Positions 43,308 through 53,900 are shown, counted from the first letter of the stretch. The stretch is DNA of 64,000 bases from CAYTKU01 sp964550845 (GCA_964550845.1 CAZKAD010000001.1:195315-259314); one strand, 5' to 3'. The notes: a model not told the origin generated them from the sequence alone. Made by a program: numbers and translations.

Positions 43308-43628
43308 TTTATTTTTGTTTCTTAGTTACAAATGTATTGATGTATTCGTTACAAATCTTTGTTCAAGATCACGAACGAAGGTAAAAATAAGAACAAAAAT
43401 TGTTCTTTCATTAAGCTCATCATCTCATCAAAGTGTTGATAAACGCCTTAGACTAATGGTTAAACAACGTCGAGAAATGTTGATTTTTTGGAAATTTTGA
43501 TTCAACTTCAACTAATTGGATTGAATTCAATCAATTCAACTAATTCAATCAATTCAATTTCAAAACTTTTTCATTTCCGATTTCGAATTTATAGACTTTT
43601 GAATTCGACTTCTTCGAATTCAATTCAT
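43308..43628. other. gene-free spacer with AATTCAA repeats
   Basis: 320 bases without a credible gene. It contains a degenerate R-element (CTTAGACTAATGGTTAAAC, about 43447), an irregular TTCAACTAATTCAATCAA repeat at 43500-43560 and the hairpin GAATTCGA/TCGAATTC near 43601-43622, which is correctly placed as the 3' end of the minus gene at 43629. Confidence 0.6.
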
Positions 43629-44522
43629 TCAATTTAATCCATTCCATTTGCTCTTCAATTGTTCGGCATTTTCATCGAAAGTTAATCGCCGTTCGAATGA
43701 AAGTAATCGACTCTCAAAAGAAAGTATTCGTTGCTCAAATTTTTGTATCGCCGTGGAGGATTTCCCGTGACTCGAAAAATATTCACCGACAAGCAAATGA
43801 ATAAAAGCTTGAAGAAAAGGCTCAACTTTTTGATATTCTTTTTGGTCACGAGCCCACTTTTCGAACAAAAGATTCATTTTACCTTCTAAGGTAAAGTTAT
43901 TGTACAATAAATTCATATAACTATTTAAATGTTGGCGAAAAAAGTCGAAAGATAACTTATCTTTCAACACTTGTTCTGGAATAATCAAGTTGATTTCTGA
44001 AGTAACGAGAAAACTTGCAGGAAAGAACTGTTGCAGTCGATCAACTTCTCGATCGACAAATTTTCGAAGCTCTTGTTCAGAAGTCTTATTTCTTTCACCA
44101 ATTGCAGTAATCAAAGCTTCACTTTGTTTTATACGAATATTAATTGTATATGAAATTCGTTCCAGATTTTGATTACTGAAATCATGGCCTTGAAATCCGG
44201 GATAAAATCCGAGCAATGTGATTAAATCACTTCGATGTTGATGAAAGAAATCCAGATGATCTTGATGGACAAAAAAGTATCTTGGAAATGTCTGCTCCTC
44301 GTCTTCTCGAATGACTTTAATGTGATATTTTGCCGCAAGCTCACGAAGTATAACAAAATCTTCGCCAAGAAATCGAGATATGCTTTTACCTTTACCAAAG
44401 AAATTGGCAGATTCAAATAGATAAATTCGAGCTTTTTGTGCAACCAAATAAATTTGAATCAGAGGATCGGCCAAGAGCGGAAACTCTTTCAACAAAGAGA
44501 CAAGTTGTCTGATTCGAAACAT
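43629..44522 (-). CDS. hypothetical protein with heptad-like C-terminal repeats
   Basis: 297 residues, helical and rich in Phe, Leu and Arg, without membrane segment. The C-terminal 45 residues contain repeats of a seven-residue unit (FEQRILSFESRLLSFERRL), a probable short coiled coil. The central region (HQDHLDFFHQHRSDLITLLG) is not recognised. It is divergent from the membrane protein at 44589. Function unknown. Confidence 0.65.
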   Translation of the reverse strand: MFRIRQLVSLLKEFPLLADPLIQIYLVAQKARIYLFESANFFGKGKSISRFLGEDFVILRELAAKYHIKVIREDEEQTFPRYFFVHQDHLDFFHQHRSDLITLLGFYPGFQGHDFSNQNLERISYTINIRIKQSEALITAIGERNKTSEQELRKFVDREVDRLQQFFPASFLVTSEINLIIPEQVLKDKLSFDFFRQHLNSYMNLLYNNFTLEGKMNLLFEKWARDQKEYQKVEPFLQAFIHLLVGEYFSSHGKSSTAIQKFEQRILSFESRLLSFERRLTFDENAEQLKSKWNGLN

Positions 44523-44588
44523 CTCTTTGACTCGAATTCGAGATGTTTTGCTTTGAAAACTTTTCTTTTTTCGATTTTAAGAAAGGAA

Positions 44589-46145
44589 ATGTGGGAATGG
44601 ATTATCCCGACAATTGTCGTGATTATTCTCCTTCTTTTGATTGTCCGAAAGATGAGTCCCCCAAAGATACAGACAACAGCGTTTGATCTTCCGCCTCAAG
44701 CAAGTAATTGGCAACAAGTCTTAAATGTTGATGCTCAACGTCATGCCGTTCAACAATGGTGTACTGCACAAGGGTATGATTATCGTGTTCCAACCTCAAC
44801 TGGAGATTTCGGAGGATGTTTATACAATAAGAGTTCATGTTTGGCCGATTCAAATCCCCATTGGGTACATTGTACTGCAATCACTGGAACCTCAGGCGGA
44901 ATTGATCATAATGGAAAACCATGTTCTCTCAATGCCAAACCTTATCTTGAATGGGATGACAATCGAGGAGTATGTGTGCAAAGTTTCTATCCACCAGCTT
45001 TAATTTCTGGAGTTTGTGAAGCTCGAGGACTTGGCCCTTGGTATCCAGGAAAATTGGATTGTGATGCAAGTGGATATTGTCAAATCAATCCAAATGATGC
45101 TCCCACTTGCCAACTTACTTCCGATTATTGCGATCGAATGGGACTTGATTATTCATCTTCAAATCAAGGAGATTGTACATTAAGTGATGCTCAAAATGTG
45201 ATTGAAGGACTAATTGGAAAAACAGTCACTCGTACAGTCAAACGAAATACCGAAGCTATGATTCGAGAATGTGGAGATAATGTGTTCAGTGGACGTTGCG
45301 CTGCCAGTATTGGCACTGAACTGACAACTTTTGATCAAATTGCACTCAATACAGCTGAATCGGAATTCAAAGGTTATATGGAAGAGATGAAAAGTAAATG
45401 TTCTGGAGATCTTTATTCTGGAGTTGATAAATTTGCTGGCTGTGCCGAAAGTCTTTTCCCTGGTTTTTACATTGGACAACAAGCCGAGCACTTTGTCGAC
45501 GGAATGTTAAATGGAGCTCTTGGCTGGATCCCAGGAATGCCTTCAGATTTAATCGCAAAAGCAAATGGATATATTGCTAAATATGGAATTATCGCATTTA
45601 ATGCAATTGTGACTGTGGGGCAAGATGCGATTAAAGCTTTTGATATTGCTGGAGATATTATGTATTCAGCACTCAAGAAAATTGGTCCAGTTGGAACGAT
45701 TATTTCAGGAGCGATTTCAAATGTGATTGCCTTCGGTGAGAAAATGGCCAGTATTATTGCCAATACAGCCGAAGAAGCTCTTCATATTTTTAGTAATACA
45801 ATTGTTCCAGCTGCTTATCATGTGTTTGAAGCAATTACAGACGCGGTGCTTCATCCAAAAGAATTTTTCACTAACATTGCCAATGATGTTGATCAATTCT
45901 TTAAAGATCCGGTCGGATCAATTAAAAGTGCAATCACTGAAATTGCAAAGGTTGGAGGAGAAGTTCTTGATGCCGCCAAAATGGTGATTCATAAGCTAAC
46001 CGAAGTCGCATCGAGAGTTGAAGCGGCTCTTGCCTCAGCCTTAATCGACATTGCCAATAAAATTGCCGAAGCATTTAGTACAGTTGGTCGAGATATTTCA
46101 AGTGCTTATCACGCTGTTAAGCATTTCTTCGAATCGATATTTTAA
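44589..46145 (+). CDS. membrane-anchored Cys-rich virion-type protein
   Basis: 518 residues from ATG 44589. An N-terminal anchor (residues 5-22, IIPTIVVIILLLLIV) is followed by a domain with about 18 cysteines (residues 50-310) including GGCLYNKSSC, CSLNAKPYLEW, CEARGLGPWYPGKLDC. The last 230 residues are long amphipathic helices rich in Ala/Ile (AITEIAKVGGEVLDAAKMV). An anchored, disulphide-rich ectodomain with membrane-active-looking helices resembles entry or fusion-complex proteins of large DNA viruses; inference only. The start upstream of the anchor is weak and rejected. Confidence 0.7.
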   Translation: MWEWIIPTIVVIILLLLIVRKMSPPKIQTTAFDLPPQASNWQQVLNVDAQRHAVQQWCTAQGYDYRVPTSTGDFGGCLYNKSSCLADSNPHWVHCTAITGTSGGIDHNGKPCSLNAKPYLEWDDNRGVCVQSFYPPALISGVCEARGLGPWYPGKLDCDASGYCQINPNDAPTCQLTSDYCDRMGLDYSSSNQGDCTLSDAQNVIEGLIGKTVTRTVKRNTEAMIRECGDNVFSGRCAASIGTELTTFDQIALNTAESEFKGYMEEMKSKCSGDLYSGVDKFAGCAESLFPGFYIGQQAEHFVDGMLNGALGWIPGMPSDLIAKANGYIAKYGIIAFNAIVTVGQDAIKAFDIAGDIMYSALKKIGPVGTIISGAISNVIAFGEKMASIIANTAEEALHIFSNTIVPAAYHVFEAITDAVLHPKEFFTNIANDVDQFFKDPVGSIKSAITEIAKVGGEVLDAAKMVIHKLTEVASRVEAALASALIDIANKIAEAFSTVGRDISSAYHAVKHFFESIF

Positions 46146-46198
46146 TTACTTCAGAGAGTCCCGAGGGATGTTTAACCAGTCTCAAAAGACGTTTAACC
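46142..46198. repeat. R-element pair after the membrane-protein gene
   Basis: CTTCAGAGAGTCCCGAGGGA then TGTTTAACCAGTCTCAAAAG and ACGTTTAAC: two inverted-orientation copies overlapping the stop region. Confidence 0.75.
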
Positions 46199-46205
46199 AC
46201 GATAT

Positions 46206-46234
46206 TAAATTCATCTGTCTTGATCAGATGAATT
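46206..46234 (-). terminator. hairpin spanning a stop codon
   Basis: Eleven-base stem AAATTCATCTG/CAGATGAATTT around TCTTGAT, overlapping the stop of the minus gene at 46211. Confidence 0.65.
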
Positions 46235-46729
46235 TTCAATTTCCTTCAAGCATTTACTCACATAACTGGGAAAATTTTCGTTTTCTTCGGAAACTTTTTT
46301 ATAGGTATCGATTTCTTTTTGGAAACGTCCGATAAGTTCTTGTATATCGAATTCTGGGTGAAGGAGAATTGAAGTAGATGAGTTGACATTTTGTTGCTCG
46401 GGGCTCAATTTTGCAAGGGTATCTTCCCGACGTTCAAAAATAAAGCTCAATTTTGCAAGTGCATCTTCTCGACGAAACCATGTTCTATACCTTCCTCCTA
46501 CATAATGATGAGGACGAAGGCATTGCGCTTCAATTAAAGTGATGATATTTTGTTGAAGAAATTCTGCTAGTGGTTGAAGTATTTCTTTTTCTTTTTCAGT
46601 TAATTGATAAGATGCAAATGCATCTTTAAAAAAGTCTGGGTAAAGTGGTTGCGTCCAATTAAAAACTTCTTTAACTTCCCAACTACAAAAAGGACCAGAC
46701 GAATTAACACGCACAAGGGTTTTCTCCAT
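46211..46729 (-). CDS. hypothetical protein with internal duplication
   Basis: 172 residues from ATG 46729. A 14-residue block is duplicated in tandem (FRREDALAKLSFIFERREDTLAKLS). Helical C-terminus. No membrane segment. Function unknown. Confidence 0.65.
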   Translation of the reverse strand: MEKTLVRVNSSGPFCSWEVKEVFNWTQPLYPDFFKDAFASYQLTEKEKEILQPLAEFLQQNIITLIEAQCLRPHHYVGGRYRTWFRREDALAKLSFIFERREDTLAKLSPEQQNVNSSTSILLHPEFDIQELIGRFQKEIDTYKKVSEENENFPSYVSKCLKEIENSSDQDR

Positions 46730-46763
46730 CTTTTCAAAAAGGAGAAATTTTTTAATATTCAAT

Positions 46764-46787
46764 ATTCAATCTTCGAGAAGATTGAAT
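46764..46787 (-). terminator. 3' hairpin, CGAG tip
   Basis: Perfect ten-base stem ATTCAATCTT/AAGATTGAAT, downstream of the minus gene ending at 46836. A degenerate R-element (TGGTTATACGTCCTTCGGGG) lies at 46806-46825. Confidence 0.7.
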
Positions 46788-46835
46788 AAACGTTCTTTCT
46801 GAATTGGTTATACGTCCTTCGGGGATATTAGAATG

Positions 46836-47837
46836 TTAAAACAAACCAATCAAATTGATCGAGCGAGGATCATACAATTCTTCTGTTAAGAAAGAATGAA
46901 AAATACTTGCATTTTTAGCATTTAACCAATCCGATAGGACGTTTAACCCGTTAGCAATTAATTGGCAAAAATTCAAATCATTCCAGCACACCGACTTCGA
47001 TCGCTGTTGGCAAAATCGATGTAGATAATCGATGCCTGGGTAATCTTCGAAATACCAACACGCAATTAATCTCGCTCCGTGTTTGTTATTTAACTCTTCT
47101 GTTTTGTCTGCTGCGAGATAGGAAATGTTTTCAATCGGAAGTTTACCTGGATATTGAAGACAATTAAGCAGCATCTTTCGATTATTAATTTCAAGAGTTT
47201 TGATGCTTTTTACCTGATTAAAGTAACTCATATCGCCGTGAAAAAATGGAAACATATAGAAAAGATCACAGACAAGTCCGTTAAGAAATCGATATTGCTC
47301 AGTATCAACAAATGGCAACAAGTATCCGAAATGGAGTCCTTGGTAAGGAAAATTTTCTTTTGCTTGTAGAGAGTAAAATCTTTGAAGAAAAGACCAATCT
47401 TGTCTCGGTTCGTCATATGTAAAAAATGGAAGTTCAATATGGATCACGTTCAACTCGCTAATATCAATATCAGGTAAAGCAGTAACAAGCGCGAAGTTTT
47501 CTTTATCGGCTGGTTCCCGGGGTCGAGGTTGAAGCGAAATGATAAAAAATTCGGTATTTTGTTCACTCTCAAGATTATTTTCGTTTATTGGTTTTTCTCC
47601 GTCAATCTTTTGCAGACCGAGTAAATTCTCAAAACTTCCAAGCGAAGTAAATATTTTAGCAATCCCATCCGGAAATCTACCTTGTTCAAATTGATCCAGC
47701 ATATCTTCAAGTTCCTTTTTTGACGAAAGTTCAATCGTTTGCGGGAGTTCGTAACGAAACATTTCAGTTGAACTTCTTTCGGAGGGGTGTTTGATTTGAT
47801 AAACAATTCTTTGAATCAATTTTCTTAGCCAGGTCAT
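46836..47837 (-). CDS. YDPR-family protein D1 with in-frame R-element
   Basis: 333 residues. The signature FLTEELYDPRSINLIGLF is the very end of the protein. It is a paralogue of the next gene (LQYPGKLPIENI versus IQYPRKLPVESI; NGG/HGAR blocks; YLHRF). Residues about 297-308 (GLNVLSDWLNAK) are an R-element read in frame, which lies between two conserved blocks. A basic N-terminus (WLRKLIQRIVYQIKH) could bind membrane or nucleic acid. Function unknown. Confidence 0.7.
   Translation of the reverse strand: MTWLRKLIQRIVYQIKHPSERSSTEMFRYELPQTIELSSKKELEDMLDQFEQGRFPDGIAKIFTSLGSFENLLGLQKIDGEKPINENNLESEQNTEFFIISLQPRPREPADKENFALVTALPDIDISELNVIHIELPFFTYDEPRQDWSFLQRFYSLQAKENFPYQGLHFGYLLPFVDTEQYRFLNGLVCDLFYMFPFFHGDMSYFNQVKSIKTLEINNRKMLLNCLQYPGKLPIENISYLAADKTEELNNKHGARLIACWYFEDYPGIDYLHRFCQQRSKSVCWNDLNFCQLIANGLNVLSDWLNAKNASIFHSFLTEELYDPRSINLIGLF
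46921..46947 (-). repeat. R-element inside a coding sequence
   Basis: TTTAACCAATCCGATAGGAC then GTTTAAC, read on the minus strand as LNVLSDWLN. Confidence 0.75.
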
Positions 47838-47896
47838 CAGAACGCTTAAGGTGATTGCTCACCGCCTCCGAAGAGGCTTTTTTATTTGAGAATGTT

Positions 47897-48769
47897 TTAT
47901 TCTTCTGCGAATTTCCAGATCAAGATTAGCACTCGAGGGTCGTATAGGCCCATCTCAGGTGTATCGCAACAAAGAAACTTGGTCCAATGATTCGAATCCT
48001 TCTTTCCGGATAACCCAGCTAAGATTAAGGTATCAAAATCTTTCTGTGAGTATAGCCAATTCGTGAATCTATCTGGATTTTGGAGATGACGCTGATAATG
48101 TTGAATCAGCAAGCCCCCGTTTGGATACTTATCGATCTTCTCAAATGTCGGAATTAAATCCGCTGTGAAAAAACCTGAAATTTCGATTGATTCAACCGGC
48201 AACTTTCGTGGATATTGAATCAAATCGATTAAGTCTTCAGGTTGAGAGATAGTCAAAACTTCAACACGATTCATCTTTTCGATCTTCTTCAGTGTAACTC
48301 CGTATTGCTCGAACTGCATCTCAAGAAATTTACATCCGAGCCCGTCGAGAAGTTTTCCATAGCAAACAGAGTCAACCAGATGACCTATCTCGACGCTATA
48401 AATCCCATCGAATTTTGGAGTTCGTTGGGAATTCATTCTTGAGAATTGGCGAAAAATACTATATAGATCTTCCGACAATTCGGGACTCTCGTAGTTGAAG
48501 ATGAACTTGATCACTGTATTCTCAGGAGTGAAAATTTTTTCCACCGTGATTGTATCTTCTTCATCATCTTCCAAGAAATGAGAAATAATGCTGACACATA
48601 CTACAAATGGATTTTGTTTGTCAAGAATGTTCATTAGGCTTTTTTGTTCCTCATCCGGGTAAGAATCTTGGAACAATTCTTGGGTAGAGATCTTTCCATC
48701 GGTCAAATCTCTCAGCATCTGATTGCATTCATTAAGAGTAATTTCTCTTGATGAACTGAACTGATTCAT
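47897..48769 (-). CDS. YDPR-family protein D2
   Basis: 290 residues. Signature MGLYDPRVLILIWKFAEE is the C-terminus. Paralogue of the gene at 46836. A leucine-rich middle (VEVLTISQPEDLIDLIQYPR, LPVESIEISG) looks like two or three leucine-rich-repeat-type units, a substrate-binding module often joined to F-boxes. Stem GCCTC/GAGGC with a T run marks its 3' end at 47864-47884. Function unknown. Confidence 0.7.
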   Translation of the reverse strand: MNQFSSSREITLNECNQMLRDLTDGKISTQELFQDSYPDEEQKSLMNILDKQNPFVVCVSIISHFLEDDEEDTITVEKIFTPENTVIKFIFNYESPELSEDLYSIFRQFSRMNSQRTPKFDGIYSVEIGHLVDSVCYGKLLDGLGCKFLEMQFEQYGVTLKKIEKMNRVEVLTISQPEDLIDLIQYPRKLPVESIEISGFFTADLIPTFEKIDKYPNGGLLIQHYQRHLQNPDRFTNWLYSQKDFDTLILAGLSGKKDSNHWTKFLCCDTPEMGLYDPRVLILIWKFAEE

Positions 48770-48951
48770 GCTTAACTAGTCTTGAAGAGACGTAATTGTA
48801 GATTGTCTGCGTGTCGAAAGTATGCGAGAATTTCAATAAAAAACTCAATTTTGATTATCTATCATGTGAGCTTCGAAAAATGAGATTTTTTTCGGGGTTT
48901 AGTGAAACTTTTTGAACGTTCAAACTTTGAAATAGAATCAACATTGTTAAA

Positions 48952-50679
48952 ATGTTTGAAGAACCTTTGATTCAAGATGTGAAAAATCATCTTGCTATAA
49001 TTGGAGATAAAAGAACCTCATTTCAAACAAGATTCTTCGATTTACCTCGAAGATGGGCAGAAAAGAACAACGACCGAGCTCCTTTGGAGGTTGGATTTCG
49101 AGCGAGTGATTTGTTCGATCGTTTTCTTCGAGCTTATCAAGGAGATTTACTTCAACTTGATCTTGATGCAATTTGTTGGGCAACCTTTTTAATTGCCAGT
49201 AAGATGACAAGAGCATGTTTAATTCATCTCTCGGATATTCTTGCTCATGCTCACGTTAAAAATCCGAAAGGACCGACAAGCGACCCAAAGTTTAATAATC
49301 GGGTACTTGATGCTGAGTTACTTGTAATTCACACTCTCGGTGGTCAGCTTGACTATCTTTGTTCGTACCATTATCTTTGTTTCCTACTTGATCGTGAAGA
49401 AAAAGTAACCCAAGTTAATGCGATCTTTCAAATGATGGAATTTACTTGCAACAGTATTAAATTGAACCAATCCTATTCATCATTTGAAATAACTATTGGA
49501 TGCTGGTCTCTTTTTGCAGATCAAAAATCCCCTCAACTTCAAACAATGCCCGAAAGAATTCGAGAAATTCGAGAGTATCTATTTGATCGAATTGAAGCTT
49601 ACAACAAGGCTGGAAAACATCAGATTCGAATTACTCCATTTGCAATCAACCTTGAAATTCCGAAGTTTCCACGAAGAATTTTGAATGAGCCTCTTTTATT
49701 GAAGATGAAAGATCTTCAATATTTAAAAGTGCTCGGATCTGGCGTAACCGGAGATGTCGATTTGTATCGCTCTTTGACGAAACCAAAGAACTACGCGGTC
49801 AAAAAGTACTTTTGCAATCCGACAGTTGACTATTATAAGAACTATGGTGTTCCGGTAGAATTCCTTCGTGAGATTTCAGTCTTACTTCGAAATTCATCGA
49901 AGCATCTAATTCAAGTGCATGGATTCGAAGTCAATCTTCAATCAAAGATGATTTACGTTATCCTTGAACATGGAGGTCATTCGATTTACGACTTTGTCTA
50001 CGATTATGACTCGGCGTTTCATAAAAACAAAGCTGAAATGTGTAGGCAAATTATTCGACAAATTCTCGAAGGATTGGAAGATCTTCATCAACGAGGAATC
50101 TTTCATCGTGACATTAAACCTACCAACGTGGTATGTCGAATGATTCGTTCCAATCGGAAGATTTTTCCTCATGTCAAATTGATTGATTTTGGTTTGGCAA
50201 AACGAAACACATCTGAACTCAAAACACCTCGGATGGTAACGCTCTGGTATCGTCCTCCTGAAGTTTGTCAAGGAGAGGAATATAATGAAAAAACCGACAT
50301 TTGGAGTCTTGCTTGTATGATCTTTGAAATGATCAACGTAACTCCATTTTGTCCAACTTCGATAGGTAAACAAGAGAACGAAACTCATATCATTAATATG
50401 AAGAAAATGTTTTCTTCGTATGAAGGACCTGCCAAACAAGAAGAAATTAGCCGTCTTCTTTCTCTCAAATATCGAGATAAGAATTTGGTTGATTTACTTT
50501 CGAAAATGCTGGCTTGGAAACCAGCCGATCGAATCTCTGCCAAGGAAGCTCTTCTTCATCCCTATTTTCGTGAGGATCGGCAAGAAACCGAAGACGTCAG
50601 AATGACTGACGTTAATAGTCCCACAAAGATCGAAATTCAAGTCGATTCAATGAAGACGATTCGAAAAGACTTAGAGTAA
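48952..50679 (+). CDS. cyclin-CDK fusion protein kinase
   Basis: 575 residues. Residues about 45-200 fit a cyclin box (DLFDRFLRAYQGDLLQLDLD, ASK, AELLVIHTLGGQLDYLCSYH). Residues about 255-550 are a CDK: Gly loop GSGVTGDV (262-269), AVK Lys284, a PSTAIRE-like VPVEFLREI (300-308), HRDIKPTN (385-392), DFG (412-414) and VTLWYRPPEV (429-438). Linking activator and kinase in one chain gives an enzyme independent of host cyclins, able to push host cell-cycle or transcription (CDK7/9-type) control. The T-loop has Thr430 in the usual position range. Confidence 0.85.
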   Translation: MFEEPLIQDVKNHLAIIGDKRTSFQTRFFDLPRRWAEKNNDRAPLEVGFRASDLFDRFLRAYQGDLLQLDLDAICWATFLIASKMTRACLIHLSDILAHAHVKNPKGPTSDPKFNNRVLDAELLVIHTLGGQLDYLCSYHYLCFLLDREEKVTQVNAIFQMMEFTCNSIKLNQSYSSFEITIGCWSLFADQKSPQLQTMPERIREIREYLFDRIEAYNKAGKHQIRITPFAINLEIPKFPRRILNEPLLLKMKDLQYLKVLGSGVTGDVDLYRSLTKPKNYAVKKYFCNPTVDYYKNYGVPVEFLREISVLLRNSSKHLIQVHGFEVNLQSKMIYVILEHGGHSIYDFVYDYDSAFHKNKAEMCRQIIRQILEGLEDLHQRGIFHRDIKPTNVVCRMIRSNRKIFPHVKLIDFGLAKRNTSELKTPRMVTLWYRPPEVCQGEEYNEKTDIWSLACMIFEMINVTPFCPTSIGKQENETHIINMKKMFSSYEGPAKQEEISRLLSLKYRDKNLVDLLSKMLAWKPADRISAKEALLHPYFREDRQETEDVRMTDVNSPTKIEIQVDSMKTIRKDLE

Positions 50680-50750
50680 AATAAAATTGAAAAAAATATT
50701 TAACTTCTTTTGTCTTTTTGTGTCTTTGCTTATCTTCTTGTGTGTCAATA

Positions 50751-50948
50751 ATGTCATCAGAAACAGACACTCAAATGTTTCTTGTTCAAATTGACCAAGA
50801 ACATCAACGTTTCCTTGACCGACAAATGGAACTGTTTTGTGAACAACAACAGAAATTGTTTGAACAACAATTTCAATCTTCAAACGATTCGTTCAATCGG
50901 ATGAATCAATTGAATTCTGCTTTCCAATCTCTTCAGATTGGAAAGTGA
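50751..50948 (+). CDS. small Gln-rich coiled-coil protein
   Basis: 65 residues from ATG 50751, short but well framed: AAAATTGA at 50683-50690 upstream and a perfect hairpin directly downstream. Gln-rich helix (FCEQQQKLFEQQFQ). No cysteine-rich or membrane feature. Possibly a virion or scaffold peptide; function unknown. Confidence 0.6.
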   Translation: MSSETDTQMFLVQIDQEHQRFLDRQMELFCEQQQKLFEQQFQSSNDSFNRMNQLNSAFQSLQIGK

Positions 50949-50953
50949 AACTT

Positions 50954-50977
50954 TTCTTTTCCCCTCGGGGAAAAGAA
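50954..50977. terminator. hairpin between convergent genes
   Basis: Perfect eleven-base stem TTCTTTTCCCC/GGGGAAAAGAA around TC, between stops at 50948 (+) and 50988 (-). Confidence 0.8.
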
Positions 50978-50987
50978 TAAAAACCAT

Positions 50988-53900
50988 TCATTTTCTTCGA
51001 TGAGTGCGCTTTGGTACTTTCTTTCGATTACCATTCTTATTTGGAATATCCATACTCATTTGATTTTCAGCCCATTGATTATAGTGTTCAATGTAAGCTC
51101 GTTCAAATTCATCGAGCTCCTTCTCCCACATTTGGCGAGCCGATGTATTCAGTAAGGTGTCATACTCTTTTCGAAGGAGATTATATTGTGCTGCCAGTTT
51201 CTCAATCATATCATAACAAAAGTTACTGACTGGAATTTTAAGCAAATATTCGTGGCTCCCATCAATTTGTTGAAAGTTAGCTTGTTGAATTTTTTGGAGA
51301 ATCTCGGCTTTCTTCTTTTTGAAGATAACAATTTGATCACTCACAACTGCTTGAATAAAACGATATTTCTCAGCAGTGGCTGTCATTCTTTTCAACAAGT
51401 TAGCAAGAATGTATTCTTTTCGAACTTGATAAAGACGGAGTCTCTCCTTTGCAAAGGTGAAAATAATCTGATCAACCGAATCAAAAGTTTCTGGAGGATG
51501 TGCATAATCAATAAACGCGGTCATATTACTGGTAGATAATTTTGTCACTAAATTTAAATGTTTGAGAATATTTTCCGGATTTCCAATCAGTGTAAAATCA
51601 ACTCGAACTGCACTTGAATGATCGATGAAATCTTCTATCACCTCCTTTTCGCGTAATTCTTTCAAAGTTTCTTTGAAATCTGATGTCCACTTTCCAATTG
51701 GCAGTTCGGTAATGTGAACTGAATTTTCGCTTGCAAGTTGAACCACACCTTCGGTTTGATAACGTTGATAACCAACTTTTTTGACTGTTCCACGAAAACC
51801 TCGATACCATGGAAGAAGTTCAGGAAGCTCTGAAAAAGTTATTTTCGATTTTCCTACATTAACAGTGGTGATTTCATCGAGATTTTCTCGGATCCATATT
51901 CTGAGAGCTCGAATAATGTCAAGAGGATTGAATGCTGGAATGGAAGTTGACCATCCAGTTCCAATTCCATCACACCCATTAACTAAAATGGTTGGGATGA
52001 CTGGAACATAATATTCCGGCTCAATTGGCCCTTTTTCTCCTTGTCGATAAGTCAAAACGGGAAAATCTTCGGCCCGAAAAAGATAATGCATGATTTTTTC
52101 GAGTCGAGTCATTACATATCTTGTCTCAGCCGCATCTTTTCCACCTTTCAATCGAGATCCAAATTGACCTGCAGGTTCAAGGTAGTTAATATTGCCTGCA
52201 CCAATGAAATCTTGAGCCATGCAAACAGCTGCGTCGCTTAAACATTTGTCATTGTAGTGATATTCCGCAATTGCAGTGGTATGAGCCGCAACTTCGACAA
52301 CTTTGATTTCATCACCTTGGCCAGCAACAATTTTTTTCTTAAAGCACGCGAAGATAATTTTTCGTTGTGATTGTTTGAGTCCGTCGAACACAGACGGAAT
52401 AGCTCGGATATTGCTGGTGATTGAAAAATTAATTACTTCAGTGTTGATAAAATTCGAATATGTGGTTGAGACATATTGAGCTTTTTCATCTCCGATAAAC
52501 ATGAAGTTATCTTCATTGTAAGCTCGAATCCAATCTTTTCTGGCTTCAGCATTGTTTTTACCGAATACTTTCTTAAAGTTTTCGACCATGTTCGGATCCG
52601 GAAGATAAAGTTGCATCCTTGATCCAAAACCATCGAGAATATCTTTGTCTCGATTGGTACCCAGTCCCTTAAAATACTTCGGTTTTCCATATTTACCTTC
52701 GTTATTGGCTTGAAAGTCTTTGAATGTTGATTGACGATAAAATTTCCTTTCTTCTCCATTCTTCATTGTCAAACGGATGATTGGAGTTTTCATTGACATG
52801 ACAAAACTCGGTGTTCTTGACATCAATCCGGGAAACATTTTTAGCAGATTATTATGAATTAGACCTTCAATATGAATTCCATCATCATCTGCATCGGTGA
52901 CTAACACCAAAGCTCCATATCTCAAAGTGACAAGATTTTCATCTTTACTATAATCGACTCCAAGTTTGAGACCCAGTGCTTGAATAATGTTTTGAACTTG
53001 TTTACTCTCAGCAATTTTTTCAGCGTTCGCTTTTTGTGTATTGAGAATTTTACCTCTGAGAGGAAGGATTCCAAGATAGTCACGACCAGTCTTTCCATTC
53101 AGACCTTTTGCCAATCCTTTGGTCACAAAGGTGGCAGCTGAATCTCCTTCACAGATAAAAAGAATGCATTCCATTGAATGGATTGTTCCAGCTAAATTTG
53201 CATCATCAAGTTTTTCGATATTGAGATGTTTCTCACCAGTCCCTTCCATTTTCTTCTTCTGCACTCGGTAAATCTTCGATTCAATCAATTCCTTCAACGT
53301 TGTAATCACCGGCCATTTCATAATCTTATTCAAGAACTTTGCATCAAGATGAATTTCAGGCTTTGGCAAAGAAAGTTTCACCTTTTCTTGTGAAGTAAAC
53401 TTTGGATTGTCTGCGCCATAATTGATGAATAGTGAAAAATGTGAGGCGACTTCTCGACCAGTGATTTTACATTTATCATCCTTCAGTTCAGCATTTAGAC
53501 GAGAGGCAATTTCAGTGAATAAAACTTTGTGCCAAGCGTCAACATGAACACCTCCCTCTGGTTGAGGAATGCCATTGGTAAAAGCAACGATAGTTGGATT
53601 ATTACTCGCCATAATTGCGACCTCGTTATCAGGTAAGCTAATGGCAAGGACTTCAGATTTTTCTTCCGAATACATCGAAGCATAATCAGCCAGATTTTTA
53701 ACTGGAACTAAAACGTCATTGAAATAGACTTTTACTTTAGTCAACATCGCAATATCATAGGCGTACTTTTGCAGCACAGCCATTGAAGAAGCAGTGATTC
53801 CTGGCATACCAAATTTTTGATAATCGGGCAGCCAGTGAACAAAAGTATAGCCAGTTCCACTTTTCGAAACGACCTGCGGAGCTGTTACTTCAGTCATATT

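Noticed and set aside
43315..43500. 61-residue open frame in the 43308-43628 spacer
   Set aside because: Starts without ATG context, is low complexity and includes an R-element remnant.
44436..44588. Upstream extension of the Cys-rich membrane protein
   Set aside because: It overlaps the divergent gene's N-terminus and would place 51 polar residues before the anchor.
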